From positions 1 to 35,955 of the forward strand of contig CAAEDD010000185.1 of the NCBI GenBank assembly GCA_900754515.1: 35,955 nt of DNA, given 5' to 3'. The stretch is from an uncultured Oscillospiraceae bacterium. Its GTDB lineage: Bacteria > Bacillota > Clostridia > Oscillospirales > Oscillospiraceae. Below the pieces are notes generated by a model. It was not told the origin of the DNA and made no database searches. It worked only from the letters and a program-made list of their open reading frames with translations. How positions within the stretch are numbered: the stretch's first letter is position 1; the number at the start of each line of letters is the position of its first letter. The translations under genes and the position numbers were made by a program. Positions 1 through 8,599 of this stretch are shown here, piece by piece.

Positions 1-1087
1 GCGAAACCTGCCGTGGCAGAAGAAGCACCTGCAAAGAGTGGTCATCCAGAGTTGCAATGAGCTCCATGTTGGTCTTCTTCAGCGTCTCCATATCCACAAT
101 GCCCCTCTCTGCTTCCTGGGCAATGCCTACGCTGCCCTGACGCAGGGTCTCGGCATTCTTCATGAGAAGCTGATTGGTCATGTCGGTAACCTGGCGTTGG
201 GCCTTCATGGCCTGCTCGGAATGGTACAGGCTCATAGCCATAACCATCTGGTTTTTCCAGAGGGGAATGGTGTTGACTATGGAGGAACGAATCTTCTCAG
301 CCATAAGGCTGTCGTTATTCTGCACCATGCGTATCTGAGGAGCCATTTGGACGGAGATAGTGCGGGTCAGCTCCAAATCGTGTATCTTTTTTTCAAAGCG
401 GCCGATAAGGTTGGCAAAGTCGTTGGCGGCCTGGGCGTCCTCCGGCAGACCGGTCTCTTTGGCGTGAGCCACTTTTTCCGGCAGCTCCACGCTGCGCAGA
501 TGTTCTATCTTCAGCTTTCCTGCCAGAATATACATGGTCAGCTCTTTCATGTACTCCTGGTTGCGCTGATACATCTTATCCATCATGCTGATGTCCTTCA
601 TCAGCACTATCTCATGCTTTTCCAGGGACTCGACAATTTTGTCCACGTTTACCTCAGCCTTGGCAAACTGGGCCTTCATCTCGGCAATGGACTGGCCGGC
701 CTTTTTAAACAGACCCAGAAATCCCTTCTTTTCCTCCACGTCGAAGTTGAGGCCCTGGAGCTCCACCACAAGATTTCCCAGCATGTCGCCAACCTGGCCC
801 AGATCCTTTGTCTTGACGCTGCTCAATGCGGCGTCGGAAAACTCGGATATATTCTTCTGGGCTGCGCTGCCGTAATTCATTATTTGCTCGGCATTGGTGA
901 CATCTATCTGTTCTGAAAAGCTCCGCACAGCCTGCTGCTCAGCGGCACTGAGCTTGTCCAGCTCCAGCTTCTCCGGAGGAATCGGGGCTTTTTCCTCCTC
1001 CGGTGCCGGTGCCTGCTCAACAGCGGCGGCAGCGGAGGGCTGAGGGTCAAGAGTGAGAGAGGGAATGTAGCTGTTCTCTTCGTTCAT
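1..1087 (-). CDS. telA: TelA-family toxic anion resistance protein (3' end outside window)
   Basis: About 362 codons are visible; the C-terminus lies beyond the left edge. The start is the ATG at 1087, preceded by AAAGGA. The N-terminus is acidic and Pro/Ala-rich (about residues 10-45), followed by a long, mostly helical and charged region typical of the TelA/KlaA family (PF05816), with stretches such as FGLFKKAGQSIAEMKAQF-like and QVTDMTNQLL segments. Family members are linked to tellurite or cell-envelope stress tolerance, but the biochemical role is not settled. It lies 30 bases downstream of the xpaC-like gene on the same strand. The same pairing (xpaC-yaaN) is known in Bacillus, which supports both calls. 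Nothing is visibly broken in the part present. Confidence 0.88.
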   Translation of the reverse strand, partial: MNEENSYIPSLTLDPQPSAAAAVEQAPAPEEEKAPIPPEKLELDKLSAAEQQAVRSFSEQIDVTNAEQIMNYGSAAQKNISEFSDAALSSVKTKDLGQVGDMLGNLVVELQGLNFDVEEKKGFLGLFKKAGQSIAEMKAQFAKAEVNVDKIVESLEKHEIVLMKDISMMDKMYQRNQEYMKELTMYILAGKLKIEHLRSVELPEKVAHAKETGLPEDAQAANDFANLIGRFEKKIHDLELTRTISVQMAPQIRMVQNNDSLMAEKIRSSIVNTIPLWKNQMVMAMSLYHSEQAMKAQRQVTDMTNQLLMKNAETLRQGSVGIAQEAERGIVDMETLKKTNMELIATLDDHSLQVLLLPRQVS

Positions 1088-1117
1088 TTTTATCGTCCTT
1101 TCTGGATGGTAGATCAA

Positions 1118-1801
1118 TTAAACGTCAAAATCTTTTTCGCCGGAGAGACCCTCTCTGGCCAGCATCCGGTTCATAACCTCTATATCCGTTTCAATATCCA
1201 GGGCCTGGTTTTCAAACAGCGAGTCCAGCCGTTTCTTGTAGGCCACAATAGCTTGGTCCAGCATTTCGGTTATATTGTTCATGCTTCTGTCCAGATTTTC
1301 GCCCTCTATACCTTGAGAGCTCATACGGTCATAGGCGTTGAGCAGCTTTATGGTAGTGGGCAGATAATAGTTCATGAACTTTTTTATCTGAGGGATATCG
1401 TCAGGGTCAGCAATTGCATCCTGGGTAATTTTATCTGTGATGCGCATCAGCTCATTTATCTTCTGCCGTACGTCCTTGTCCTGGACGGAAGAATAGATGC
1501 GTGCCATCTCTCCCAAAGCCCGGTAACCTTCTTCCAGTATGGGATCTATCTCCGGGCCGTAGCTCTTTTTCTGCTCGGGGGACTTCCTGCCCTCGGCCGT
1601 CTCCTTGACGTCCGCCTCATTTTCATCCTTCTCGGCACGGCGGCTGACAAGATAGGCGGAGAGACCTGCCAGGACAATAGTTACAATCATAGCCCATACC
1701 CTGTACAAAGGCAGTATGCAGGCGGCCAGAAGCCATACTCCGGCAAAGGTATAGTAAGGCAGGACGTCTTTTTTCCTTTTTCTTGTGTTCCGTCTTGACA
1801 A
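1118..1801 (-). CDS. xpaC: XpaC-family protein (5-bromo-4-chloroindolyl phosphate hydrolysis family)
   Basis: 227 residues. The N-terminus is basic (MSRRNTRKRKK), followed by two hydrophobic membrane segments at roughly residues 15-32 and 35-50. A charged linker and a soluble, mostly helical C-terminal domain follow (about 80-227). This is the layout of the XpaC family (PF10112), named for an indicator phenotype; the true activity is unknown. The start appears to be TTG at 1801 with GGGGG eight bases upstream. It is the first gene of a two-gene unit with telA (30-base gap). The probable role is a membrane-anchored partner of TelA in envelope stress, which is inferred from the conserved pairing. 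Confidence 0.82.
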   Translation of the reverse strand: MSRRNTRKRKKDVLPYYTFAGVWLLAACILPLYRVWAMIVTIVLAGLSAYLVSRRAEKDENEADVKETAEGRKSPEQKKSYGPEIDPILEEGYRALGEMARIYSSVQDKDVRQKINELMRITDKITQDAIADPDDIPQIKKFMNYYLPTTIKLLNAYDRMSSQGIEGENLDRSMNNITEMLDQAIVAYKKRLDSLFENQALDIETDIEVMNRMLAREGLSGEKDFDV

Positions 1802-1860
1802 GGCGATTCCCCCAATGTAATGAACTAAATGCGTATAAATATATCATTTCTTGTCCTAAC

Positions 1861-1889
1861 ATTTTATATCCATTCCATCTCCGCGTCAA
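1861..1889 (-). promoter_or_regulatory. Sigma-A type promoter for xpaC-telA
   Basis: On the minus strand, TTGACG (1889-1884) and TAAAAT (1866-1861) are separated by 17 bases. It lies about 60 bases upstream of the TTG start of the xpaC gene. Confidence 0.7.
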
Positions 1890-1900
1890 GTAAATATATA

Positions 1901-1914
1901 TATATCCGGATATA
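1901..1914. promoter_or_regulatory. 14-bp perfect palindrome between divergent promoters
   Basis: TATATCCGGATATA is a perfect inverted repeat lying just upstream of the xpaC -35 box and about 35 bases before the rpe -35 box. It could be a regulator site; AT-rich sequence makes chance palindromes more likely, so confidence is low. Confidence 0.25.
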
Positions 1915-1948
1915 CTTCATCGGAAGAAGAGCGAGAAAAAACTGGGGC

Positions 1949-1977
1949 TTGTCAAGATGAAATCAGTGTAGTATAAT
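1949..1977 (+). promoter_or_regulatory. Sigma-A type promoter for the rpe-recR-RNase J group
   Basis: TTGTCA (1949-1954) and a perfect TATAAT (1972-1977) are 17 bases apart. The predicted transcript start near 1984 leaves a leader of about 90 bases before the rpe start codon. Confidence 0.75.
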
Positions 1978-2074
1978 AAACCGAATATCCAGATAATGTA
2001 TATTGACTACATTGGCTCAATCGGACCGATATAGGTTTGCAACCTCGCAGGAAAGATCGGGAGGAGGAAAAAGC

Positions 2075-2728
2075 ATGACCGTAATTGCGCCTTCGGTATT
2101 GTCTGCCGACTTTGCAAAGCTGGCTATTGAAGTGGATGAAGTCAGAGCGGCCGGTGCTCAGTGGCTGCATTTCGATGTGATGGACGGCATGTTCGTACCC
2201 AATATTTCCATGGGTATCCCGGTGCTTAAAAGCCTGAGAAAGTCAACGGATATGTTTTTGGATGTGCACCTGATGATTGAAAAACCCATCAGATACACCA
2301 GGCAGTTTTGCATGGCTGGCGCGGATCTGGTTTGCTTTCACGTGGAGTCTGATACAAGGGAGAATATAGCCGCAGCGATAGCCCTTGCTAGGGAACTTGG
2401 TAAGAAGACCGGGGTATCACTCAAGCCGGGTACACCGATTGAGGAGCTGCTTCCCTTTTTAAAGGATGTGGATCTGGCTTTGGTTATGACTGTGGAGCCG
2501 GGTTTCGGCGGTCAGAAATTTATGAATGACCAGCTGTCAAAGATCCGGGAGCTGAGAAAATACATCGATCAAGAGGGCTTTGACTGCCTTATAGAAGTGG
2601 ACGGCGGCATTGACGAGTTTACCGCGCCTCTGGCTCTGGAAGCCGGGGCCAATGTCCTTGTGGCCGGCAGCGCCGTATTCGGAAAGGCCGATAGAGCCGC
2701 AGCGATAGCTGCTCTGAAAACAAAATAA
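2075..2728 (+). CDS. rpe: Ribulose-phosphate 3-epimerase
   Basis: 217 residues from the ATG at 2075, chosen because GGGAGGAGG precedes it; an in-frame extension to 2003 has no such site and lengthens the protein beyond the family norm of about 215-225. The enzyme interconverts D-ribulose 5-phosphate and D-xylulose 5-phosphate in the pentose phosphate pathway. Family motifs are present: IAPSVLSADF at the N-terminus, HFDVMDGMFVPN with metal/catalytic His and Asp, DVHLMIEKP, MTVEPGFGGQKF and the phosphate-binding EVDGGI...GANVLVAGSAVF near the C-terminus. It starts a rightward group with recR (32-base gap). Confidence 0.96.
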   Translation: MTVIAPSVLSADFAKLAIEVDEVRAAGAQWLHFDVMDGMFVPNISMGIPVLKSLRKSTDMFLDVHLMIEKPIRYTRQFCMAGADLVCFHVESDTRENIAAAIALARELGKKTGVSLKPGTPIEELLPFLKDVDLALVMTVEPGFGGQKFMNDQLSKIRELRKYIDQEGFDCLIEVDGGIDEFTAPLALEAGANVLVAGSAVFGKADRAAAIAALKTK

Positions 2729-2760
2729 TAATATTGACCCATGGGGTCAGGAGAGCATTT

Positions 2761-3360
2761 ATGTCCTTTTTTCCTGCATCTCTTGAAAACCTGATAGATA
2801 AATTCGCATCCCTGCCCGGCATAGGGCGCAAGAGCGCCCAGCGCCTGGCCTTTTATGTGCTGGGGCTGCCTGAGGCTGAGGCCAAAGACTTCGCTGCCGC
2901 TATAGTTGACGCAAAGACCAGTGTTCACTGCTGCCGGGTGTGCCAGAACCTCACCGAGGGGGAACTTTGTTCCATCTGCGCCAGCGACCGCCGGGACAAG
3001 GGTACCATCTGCGTGGTCTCTGAGCCTAGAGATGTGCTGAGCATTGAGCGGGGACACGAATATAACGGGACTTACCATGTGCTCCACGGGGCCCTTTCTC
3101 CAATGAGCCATGTGGGTCCGGACGATATAAAGATAAAGGAACTGCTGGTACGTGTGGCCGAGAACGATGTGGATGAGGTCATTATGGCCACAAACCCGGA
3201 CACCGAGGGAGAGGCTACGGCTATGTATATCTCCAGGCTGCTCAAGCCTTTTAATGTAAAGGTGACAAGACTTGCCTATGGGATACCTGTGGGCTCTAAC
3301 CTGGAATTCGCCGATGATGCAACCTTGAATCGTGCCATGGAAGGGCGCACGGAGATGTAA
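2761..3360 (+). CDS. recR: Recombination mediator protein RecR
   Basis: 199 residues, the usual RecR length, from ATG 2761 with AGGAG upstream; an in-frame extension to 2734 is not supported. A helix-hairpin-helix region (LPGIGRKSAQRLAFY, about 18-32) is followed by a zinc site at C58, C61, C70 and C73. The Toprim domain includes ICVVSEPRDVLSIE and EVIMATNPDTEGEATAMYI. RecR forms a DNA clamp with RecO/RecF and helps load RecA on gapped DNA. In many Firmicutes it follows dnaX and ybaB; here it follows rpe and precedes RNase J, which is a less common arrangement. Confidence 0.97.
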   Translation: MSFFPASLENLIDKFASLPGIGRKSAQRLAFYVLGLPEAEAKDFAAAIVDAKTSVHCCRVCQNLTEGELCSICASDRRDKGTICVVSEPRDVLSIERGHEYNGTYHVLHGALSPMSHVGPDDIKIKELLVRVAENDVDEVIMATNPDTEGEATAMYISRLLKPFNVKVTRLAYGIPVGSNLEFADDATLNRAMEGRTEM

Positions 3361-3392
3361 AAGTCTCTTCCTATATATTGATGAGTATAATA

Positions 3393-3421
3393 ACCCTTGG
3401 AATGCGGCTATACTTCAAGGG
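3393..3421 (+). terminator. Weak hairpin between recR and RNase J gene
   Basis: ACCCTTG and CAAGGGT form a short stem around a loop of about 16 bases in the 120-base gap between recR and the RNase J gene. There is no proper T-run, so it may modulate rather than end transcription. A TATAAT sequence just before it lacks a convincing -35 box. Confidence 0.25.
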
Positions 3422-3480
3422 TAATACATAATGCAAATCTATTAAAAACGAAACGATGTGATAGTAAGAATGGAGAGAGT

Positions 3481-5139
3481 ATGGTATCTAAACTGAAAAT
3501 TATTCCTCTTGGCGGTCTCGGAGAGATCGGCAAGAACATGACGGCCTACGAATTCGGCGGTGACATCATTGTGGTGGACTGCGGCATGGGCTTTCCCGAC
3601 GAGGATATGTACGGCGTTGACATTGTGCTGCCGGATATAAGCTATCTGAAAGCCAATGCGGAAAAGATCCGTGGCATGATATTGACCCATGGTCACGAGG
3701 ACCATATCGGTGCCGTGCCCTATGTGCTCAAGGAACTGGACATGCCTATCTATACCACGCCCCTTACGGCGGCTCTGGTAGAGCTGAAACTGGAAGAGCA
3801 TGAGCTGCTGTATAATACACAGATATTCACCAAGAAAGCGGGCTCCAGTTTCCGCCTGGGCTGTTTTACGGTGGAATTTATCCACGTAAACCACAGCATT
3901 CCCGACGCAGTGGCTCTGGCCATCAAGACACCCATCGGCACTGTTGTGCACACAGGAGACTTTAAAATTGACCTGACCCCCATTGCCGGAGGCATGATCG
4001 ACATTCCGCGGCTGGGCCAGCTTGGAAACGAGGGCGTTCTGGCCCTGCTCAGCGACTCTACCAACGTGGAAAAGCCGGGTCATTCCGATTCGGAGAGAAA
4101 GGTTGGGGAGAGCTTTGACAAGCTCTTTAACGGCTGCGACAAGCGAATCATAATAACCACTTTTGCCTCAAATGTACACCGTTTGCAGACGGTGATCAAT
4201 GTTGCCGCCAAATACGGACGCAAGGTGGGTATTACCGGGCGCAGCATGGAAAACGTTCTGCGGGTTGCCTCTGTGCTGGAGTATATGAAGATACCCGACA
4301 ACGTGCTCATGGAAATCGAGCAGCTCAACAAGCTGCCCAAAAACCAGGTGGTCATTATCTCTACCGGCAGCCAAGGGGAAACCATGTCCGCACTCTATCG
4401 TATGGCCTTCTCAGAACACAAGCAGGTGAATGTGGATGCCGGGGACAGAGTCATTATTTCTGCCTCCGCCATCCCCGGGAATGAGAACACCATCAGCCGT
4501 GTTATCGACGAGCTTTTCCACAAGGGAGCCGAGGTCATATACGACAGGCACACGGATCTGCATGTCTCCGGGCATGCCTGCCAGGAGGAAGAGAAGATGA
4601 TGCTGGGGCTGGTGAAGCCCAAGTTCTTCATCCCTGTTCACGGCGAATACCGTATGCTGGTAAAACATGCGGAGCTGGGCAAGCTCATGGGTGTTGCCCC
4701 CAGAAATATAGTCATTGCTGAAAACGGCAAGGTCATAGAGATAACCAAGAAGACCATCAAGTGCGAGGAGTCCGTCCAGGCCGGGGCCGTCATGGTGGAC
4801 GGCAGCGGAATAGGCGAGGTGGGCAGTGTTGTCCTGAGAGACCGGCATAAGCTGGCGGAGGACGGTATGGTGGTCGTCATTCTGCCTTACTCCAGCGATG
4901 CCCACGCCCTTATCTCCGAGCCTGAGATTGTTACCAGGGGATTCATCTATGTAAAGGAAGCCGAGGGGGTTCTTGAAGAGCTCAAGCGTGTGGCGATTGA
5001 GTCGGTCATGGCCTGCGAGGAACACAAAATAAATGACTGGTCGGCCATAAAGAGCCGGGTGAAAAACAACATATCCGGATACCTGTACAAAACCACCCGC
5101 CGCAGCCCCATGATCCTTCCGGTAATAACCGAGGTGTAA
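3481..5139 (+). CDS. rnj: Ribonuclease J
   Basis: 552 residues from the ATG at 3481, preceded by GGAGAG; an upstream in-frame ATG at 3397 adds 28 residues that do not fit the family. It is a metallo-beta-lactamase/beta-CASP ribonuclease that processes and degrades mRNA from the 5' end. The zinc-binding HxHxDH motif is H70-G-H-E-D-H75. Further motifs are VVHTGDFKID, the LLSDSTNVEKPGHS beta-CASP entry, the GSQGE segment, VSGHACQEE and FIPVHGEYRML. The C-terminal domain is complete and similar in length to RNase J1/J2 (about 555 residues). I cannot tell J1 from J2 by eye. The stop codon nearly abuts the next gene. Confidence 0.96.
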   Translation: MVSKLKIIPLGGLGEIGKNMTAYEFGGDIIVVDCGMGFPDEDMYGVDIVLPDISYLKANAEKIRGMILTHGHEDHIGAVPYVLKELDMPIYTTPLTAALVELKLEEHELLYNTQIFTKKAGSSFRLGCFTVEFIHVNHSIPDAVALAIKTPIGTVVHTGDFKIDLTPIAGGMIDIPRLGQLGNEGVLALLSDSTNVEKPGHSDSERKVGESFDKLFNGCDKRIIITTFASNVHRLQTVINVAAKYGRKVGITGRSMENVLRVASVLEYMKIPDNVLMEIEQLNKLPKNQVVIISTGSQGETMSALYRMAFSEHKQVNVDAGDRVIISASAIPGNENTISRVIDELFHKGAEVIYDRHTDLHVSGHACQEEEKMMLGLVKPKFFIPVHGEYRMLVKHAELGKLMGVAPRNIVIAENGKVIEITKKTIKCEESVQAGAVMVDGSGIGEVGSVVLRDRHKLAEDGMVVVILPYSSDAHALISEPEIVTRGFIYVKEAEGVLEELKRVAIESVMACEEHKINDWSAIKSRVKNNISGYLYKTTRRSPMILPVITEV

Positions 5140-5143
5140 GGCC

Positions 5144-5476
5144 GTGAATATCCAGATATTCGGCAAGGCGAAATGCTTTGATACAAAGAAAGCCGAGCGA
5201 TATTTTAAAGAGCGGCGGATAAAGTACCAGTTTGTGGATATACTGAAATTTGGCATGAGCAGGGGAGAGCTGAACTCGGTGAAAAACGCCGTGGGCCTGG
5301 AGGCCATGGTGAACACTGAGGACGAGGACTATCCCATATATAAATATCTCTCCTCCAACGAGGCCAAGCTGGATAAACTCTATGAGGTGCCCTATCTCAT
5401 AAAGACTCCTATAGTTCGAAACGGAAAGCAGGCCACCGTTGGCTATTGCCCGGAGGTATGGAAAACCTGGGAATAA
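5144..5476 (+). CDS. ArsC/Spx-family thioredoxin-fold protein
   Basis: 110 residues from a GTG start at 5144; its Shine-Dalgarno GAGGTG overlaps the end of the RNase J gene, pointing to translational coupling. The sequence fits the ArsC/Spx/MgsR family: an N-terminal strand, then GKAKCFDTKKAERYFKERRI, and a C-terminal KTPIVRNGKQATVGYCPEVW segment like the cis-Pro region. Only one cysteine (C10) sits at the active-site position, without the CxxC of Spx; C106-type residues near the end could be a partner. True arsenate reductases use one N-terminal Cys, but function here is unproven. No arsenic genes are nearby. Confidence 0.72.
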   Translation: MNIQIFGKAKCFDTKKAERYFKERRIKYQFVDILKFGMSRGELNSVKNAVGLEAMVNTEDEDYPIYKYLSSNEAKLDKLYEVPYLIKTPIVRNGKQATVGYCPEVWKTWE

Positions 5477-5490
5477 TGTGAGAATATTCA

Positions 5491-5531
5491 AAACCCTGGA
5501 TGCAGGAGCCTGCATCCAGGGTTTTGTTGTT
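5491..5531. terminator. Perfect 14-bp intrinsic terminator, probably bidirectional
   Basis: AAACCCTGGATGCA (5491-5504) and TGCATCCAGGGTTT (5511-5524) are perfect complements around a six-base loop, followed by T-rich sequence on the plus strand. The minus strand also ends in TTTT, so it can serve both the RNase J group and the leftward SDR operon that ends at 5631. Confidence 0.9.
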
Positions 5532-5630
5532 TTTTGTAATTGCCGGCTACGCAGCGATGGAAAAGGAAAGAGCTGCGGGCAACAATTCTGCCGGCGGTCT
5601 TGATCAACCAGAGCCGGCGGTGTCAATGAC

Positions 5631-6401
5631 TCAGAAGCAAGAGTATGCGCCGTCCACTATTACATTGCTTCCAGTGGTATAGCCGGAGGCATCACTTGCC
5701 AGATAGAACAGGGCAGGGAGCAGTTCCTCAGGTTTGCCCATCCTGTGCATTGGCATAAGAGGCTCCCAGGCGTCCCGAAGCTCCTGGGGAGTGTCTGCCG
5801 ACATGGGAGTGCCGATGTAACCTGGGCTCAAACTGTTGACCCGAATGCCGGAGTTCACCCATTCCATTGCCAGGGAGCGGGTCATCTGGATAACGCCCGC
5901 CTTGGAGGCATTGTAGGAGCACTGCCACTGGGGAATGTTTACTATAGTGCCGGACATGGAGGCCATATTGATTATGCTGCAGGGCTTATTGACAGATATC
6001 ATTGCCCTGGCTACGGCTCGGCAAACGATGTACTCACCGGTGAGGTTGCAATCCAAAACCTTCCTGAATTCCTCTATTGACGCCTCTATTGTTGACTTGT
6101 GAATGCAGATCCCGGCATTGTTGAATACGACGTCTATGTGGCCATAGCTGTCCATTATCTGTGCAACTGCGTCATCCACTTCCCGCTCATTTGTAACATC
6201 GCACTTAATCCAGAGTGCGTCCTTGCCGGTTTCCTTTTTTATGAGGGAGCGTGTGTCCTGTGCGCTGGATCTGCTGAGTATGACTACGTCAGCTCCGGCC
6301 TTTGCAAAGCCAAGGGCAACTACCTGGCCGATACCCCGGCCGCCTCCGGTAACTATGGCGGTTTTACCGTCCATGCCGAATAATGTGTCTAAATAGCTCA
6401 T
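5631..6401 (-). CDS. SDR-family NAD(P)-dependent dehydrogenase
   Basis: 256 residues, a classical short-chain dehydrogenase. The cofactor motif TGGGRGIG is at 18-25, NNAG at 94-97, and the catalytic set includes a serine at 148/150, Y163 and K167 (YNASK). The C-terminal TTGSNVIVDGAYS is typical of classical SDRs such as gluconate 5-dehydrogenase or 3-oxoacyl reductases. The start ATG at 6401 follows GAGGTA. It is the last gene of the leftward TRAP transporter operon, so I infer it oxidises a hydroxyl group of the imported acid or of its hydrolysis product. Substrate cannot be read from the sequence. Confidence 0.9.
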   Translation of the reverse strand: MSYLDTLFGMDGKTAIVTGGGRGIGQVVALGFAKAGADVVILSRSSAQDTRSLIKKETGKDALWIKCDVTNEREVDDAVAQIMDSYGHIDVVFNNAGICIHKSTIEASIEEFRKVLDCNLTGEYIVCRAVARAMISVNKPCSIINMASMSGTIVNIPQWQCSYNASKAGVIQMTRSLAMEWVNSGIRVNSLSPGYIGTPMSADTPQELRDAWEPLMPMHRMGKPEELLPALFYLASDASGYTTGSNVIVDGAYSCF

Positions 6402-6475
6402 TTGTATACCTCTTTAAAATTATCTGGCCGTCACTGAAGAATTTTTCCTCAGTGACGGTTTTTATATGGAGAAAT

Positions 6476-7240
6476 TCAGAGACCCAAAAATTTGCTTATA
6501 TTGCCGGACATCACCAGCTCCTTGTCCTGGGGACTGATATAGTTATCCAGCAAAGCATGATATTTGGCAACTTCCACCCTCATAATCTGGAAAGGAGCAT
6601 CGGAGCCAAAACATACTCGGTGGGCCCCAAGCCGCTTTATGGCGTTGAGCACGGAGGCGGGATTGGAATCACTGCCTACCAGCATAATGTTGGGACACTC
6701 CTCGGCTGCTTCAATGGCTGCTACATGCAGGTCATTTACAGCGGCTCCTCCCATGTGCACCATAAGGATGGGGAGCTGAGGAAATCTTTTGGCCACGTGC
6801 ATGACCCGGTATGGGTGAGTGCGCTCATAGGCGTCGCAGGCAGAGTGGAAAGCTACGGTCTTGCCATATTTTGCAACTTCCTCCACCAGAGGCAGCACCT
6901 TCTCAGGATCATCGGCAAAATACTGATTCTGAGAACCGTTGAATTTCACGCCGTAAAAACCATACTCTTCGAAGCAGCGCTTTATGGTGTCCCGTGCCTC
7001 TTCCATGCCAAGAGAAGGGTCGACCCAGCCAAAGCCTAGAATACGGCCGGGATATTTTTTTGTTCCCTCATATACATGTCGGAGGGCCAGATTGAGGTTG
7101 GTTTTGACATAGGGCGGGTGAGGTTGGCAGCGAACCTTGTCCACACCTGACTCATCCATGTATTCTATCATCCTGTCTATTGTGGTGCAGATATCGTTAT
7201 CTTTGATTGGGGTTACATGCACATCGGCATCTATTATCAT
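6476..7240 (-). CDS. Amidohydrolase_2-family metal-dependent hydrolase (lactonase-like)
   Basis: 254 residues from ATG 7240 behind AAGGAGG. The TIM-barrel Amidohydrolase_2 family (PF04909) includes sugar lactonases, 2-pyrone-4,6-dicarboxylate hydrolase and decarboxylases. Features seen: an N-terminal IDADVHV (Asp6, His8; the usual second His of HxH is replaced by Asp), GFYGVKFNGS with a central Lys, TVAFHSA, ILMVHMGG and a C-terminal CFGSDAPF whose Asp is the usual catalytic base. Its place between the TRAP permease and an SDR suggests hydrolysis of a lactone or a related ring in the catabolic route; this is inference. Confidence 0.85.
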   Translation of the reverse strand: MIIDADVHVTPIKDNDICTTIDRMIEYMDESGVDKVRCQPHPPYVKTNLNLALRHVYEGTKKYPGRILGFGWVDPSLGMEEARDTIKRCFEEYGFYGVKFNGSQNQYFADDPEKVLPLVEEVAKYGKTVAFHSACDAYERTHPYRVMHVAKRFPQLPILMVHMGGAAVNDLHVAAIEAAEECPNIMLVGSDSNPASVLNAIKRLGAHRVCFGSDAPFQIMRVEVAKYHALLDNYISPQDKELVMSGNISKFLGL

Positions 7241-7318
7241 ATGTTTTTCCTCCTTTGCTTGTGAGTATTCTGATGCTGCCCCGACTCCGCGGGGGAAGCC
7301 GGGGAAAATACATAAAGC

Positions 7319-8599
7319 TTAATCTATCAGGTTTGGCAGGAGCATTGATATGGTGGGAATATAGGTTATCAGCAGCAGACAGACTGTCATCACAATAATA
7401 AAGGGGACAATGCCCTTTATTACGGTGTCCACCTTCTCGTTGCCGACTCTGGCAGCCACAAACATGTTCACGCCCAGAGGCGGGGTTATAAAGCCTATTG
7501 CAAGGTTTACAACCATAACTATACCGAAATGTACCGGATTTACACCAAAGGACTCGACTACAGGTAAAAGAATTGGGGCAAGGACCAAAATTGCCGGCGT
7601 AGTATCCATGACGCACCCAACAATAAGCAAGAGTATGGTTATGAGCAGGAGCATCACAAACTTGCTTGACGTGAGAGTTAGCATGGCGTGAGTCACTATG
7701 GCAGGGATCTGTTCTATGGTAAGAACCTTGGTGAAGGCAGAGGCACAGCCCAAAATTATCATTATGGTGGCAGTGGTAAGGCAGGAGTTGCCCAGACAAC
7801 GGAGCAGAGATTTCATGTTAAGCTCACGATGCACAAATATGCCGACCACAAGAGCGTATATTGCAGCTACGGATGCAGCCTCGGTGGGAGTAAATATTCC
7901 GCCGTATATACCGCCCAGAATTATGATTGGGTTTATAAGAGCCCACTTGGCGTCCCAGGCCATTTTCAATGTGCGCTTCAGGGAGAAGCGGCTTTGCTCA
8001 CCCTTCCATCCGTTCCTCTTGCAATAAAAATAGCACCAAAATATAAGGGCGAGACCAATGAGCAGACCGGGCAGAAAACCACCCATGAACAGGGAAGTTA
8101 TTGAGGTACCGGTGGAGACACCATACATTACCATAGGTATGCTGGGCGGAATAATGACGCCTATTGCACCTGCACTGGCAATGAGAGCCAGAGAAAACTT
8201 TTTGCTGTAGCCTTTCTCAATAAGTGTGGGGTATACCATGGAGCCCACGGCTGCTACCGTAGCCGGGCCGGAGCCGGACACGGCGGCAAAGAACATACAC
8301 ACCACTACTGTCACTATTGCGAGTCCGCCGGTAATCCGGCCAAACATTTCGTTAAATACGTTCAGAAGACGCCTTGACACACCGCCTTCGGCCATCAGCT
8401 CGCCTGCAAGAACGAACAGAGGCACGGCCATTATTGGGAAGGAGTCAGTACCGGTAACCAGCGCCTGCGCCACATAGGAAGCGGAGAGCCGACCGTTGAC
8501 CAAGACTGCGGCCAGGGATGAGGCACCGATGGCGGCACCCACAGGCACCTGCAGGATTATCAGCAGGAACAGACCGCCGAAAAGCATAAGACTAGCCAT
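7319..8599 (-). CDS. dctM: TRAP transporter large permease (DctM/SiaM type)
   Basis: 426 residues, almost entirely hydrophobic, with around 12 predicted membrane segments. DctM family signatures are present: LPVGAAIG-like start (VPVGAAIGASSLAAVL), VSGSGPATVAAVGSMVYPTLIEKGYSKKFS, GVIIPPSIPMVMYGVSTGTSI and the C-terminal INLAIGFITPPLGVNMFVA-type segment. It is the sodium-coupled transport subunit of a tripartite ATP-independent periplasmic (TRAP) system. The ATG at 8599 overlaps the end of the DctQ gene by eight bases and uses GGAGGAACAG inside that gene as its ribosome site. Confidence 0.96.
   Translation of the reverse strand: MASLMLFGGLFLLIILQVPVGAAIGASSLAAVLVNGRLSASYVAQALVTGTDSFPIMAVPLFVLAGELMAEGGVSRRLLNVFNEMFGRITGGLAIVTVVVCMFFAAVSGSGPATVAAVGSMVYPTLIEKGYSKKFSLALIASAGAIGVIIPPSIPMVMYGVSTGTSITSLFMGGFLPGLLIGLALIFWCYFYCKRNGWKGEQSRFSLKRTLKMAWDAKWALINPIIILGGIYGGIFTPTEAASVAAIYALVVGIFVHRELNMKSLLRCLGNSCLTTATIMIILGCASAFTKVLTIEQIPAIVTHAMLTLTSSKFVMLLLITILLLIVGCVMDTTPAILVLAPILLPVVESFGVNPVHFGIVMVVNLAIGFITPPLGVNMFVAARVGNEKVDTVIKGIVPFIIVMTVCLLLITYIPTISMLLPNLID

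Noticed and set aside
38..916. Long plus-strand open frame opposite telA
   Set aside because: It is the antisense shadow of the TelA gene, lacks a ribosome site and has no family resemblance.
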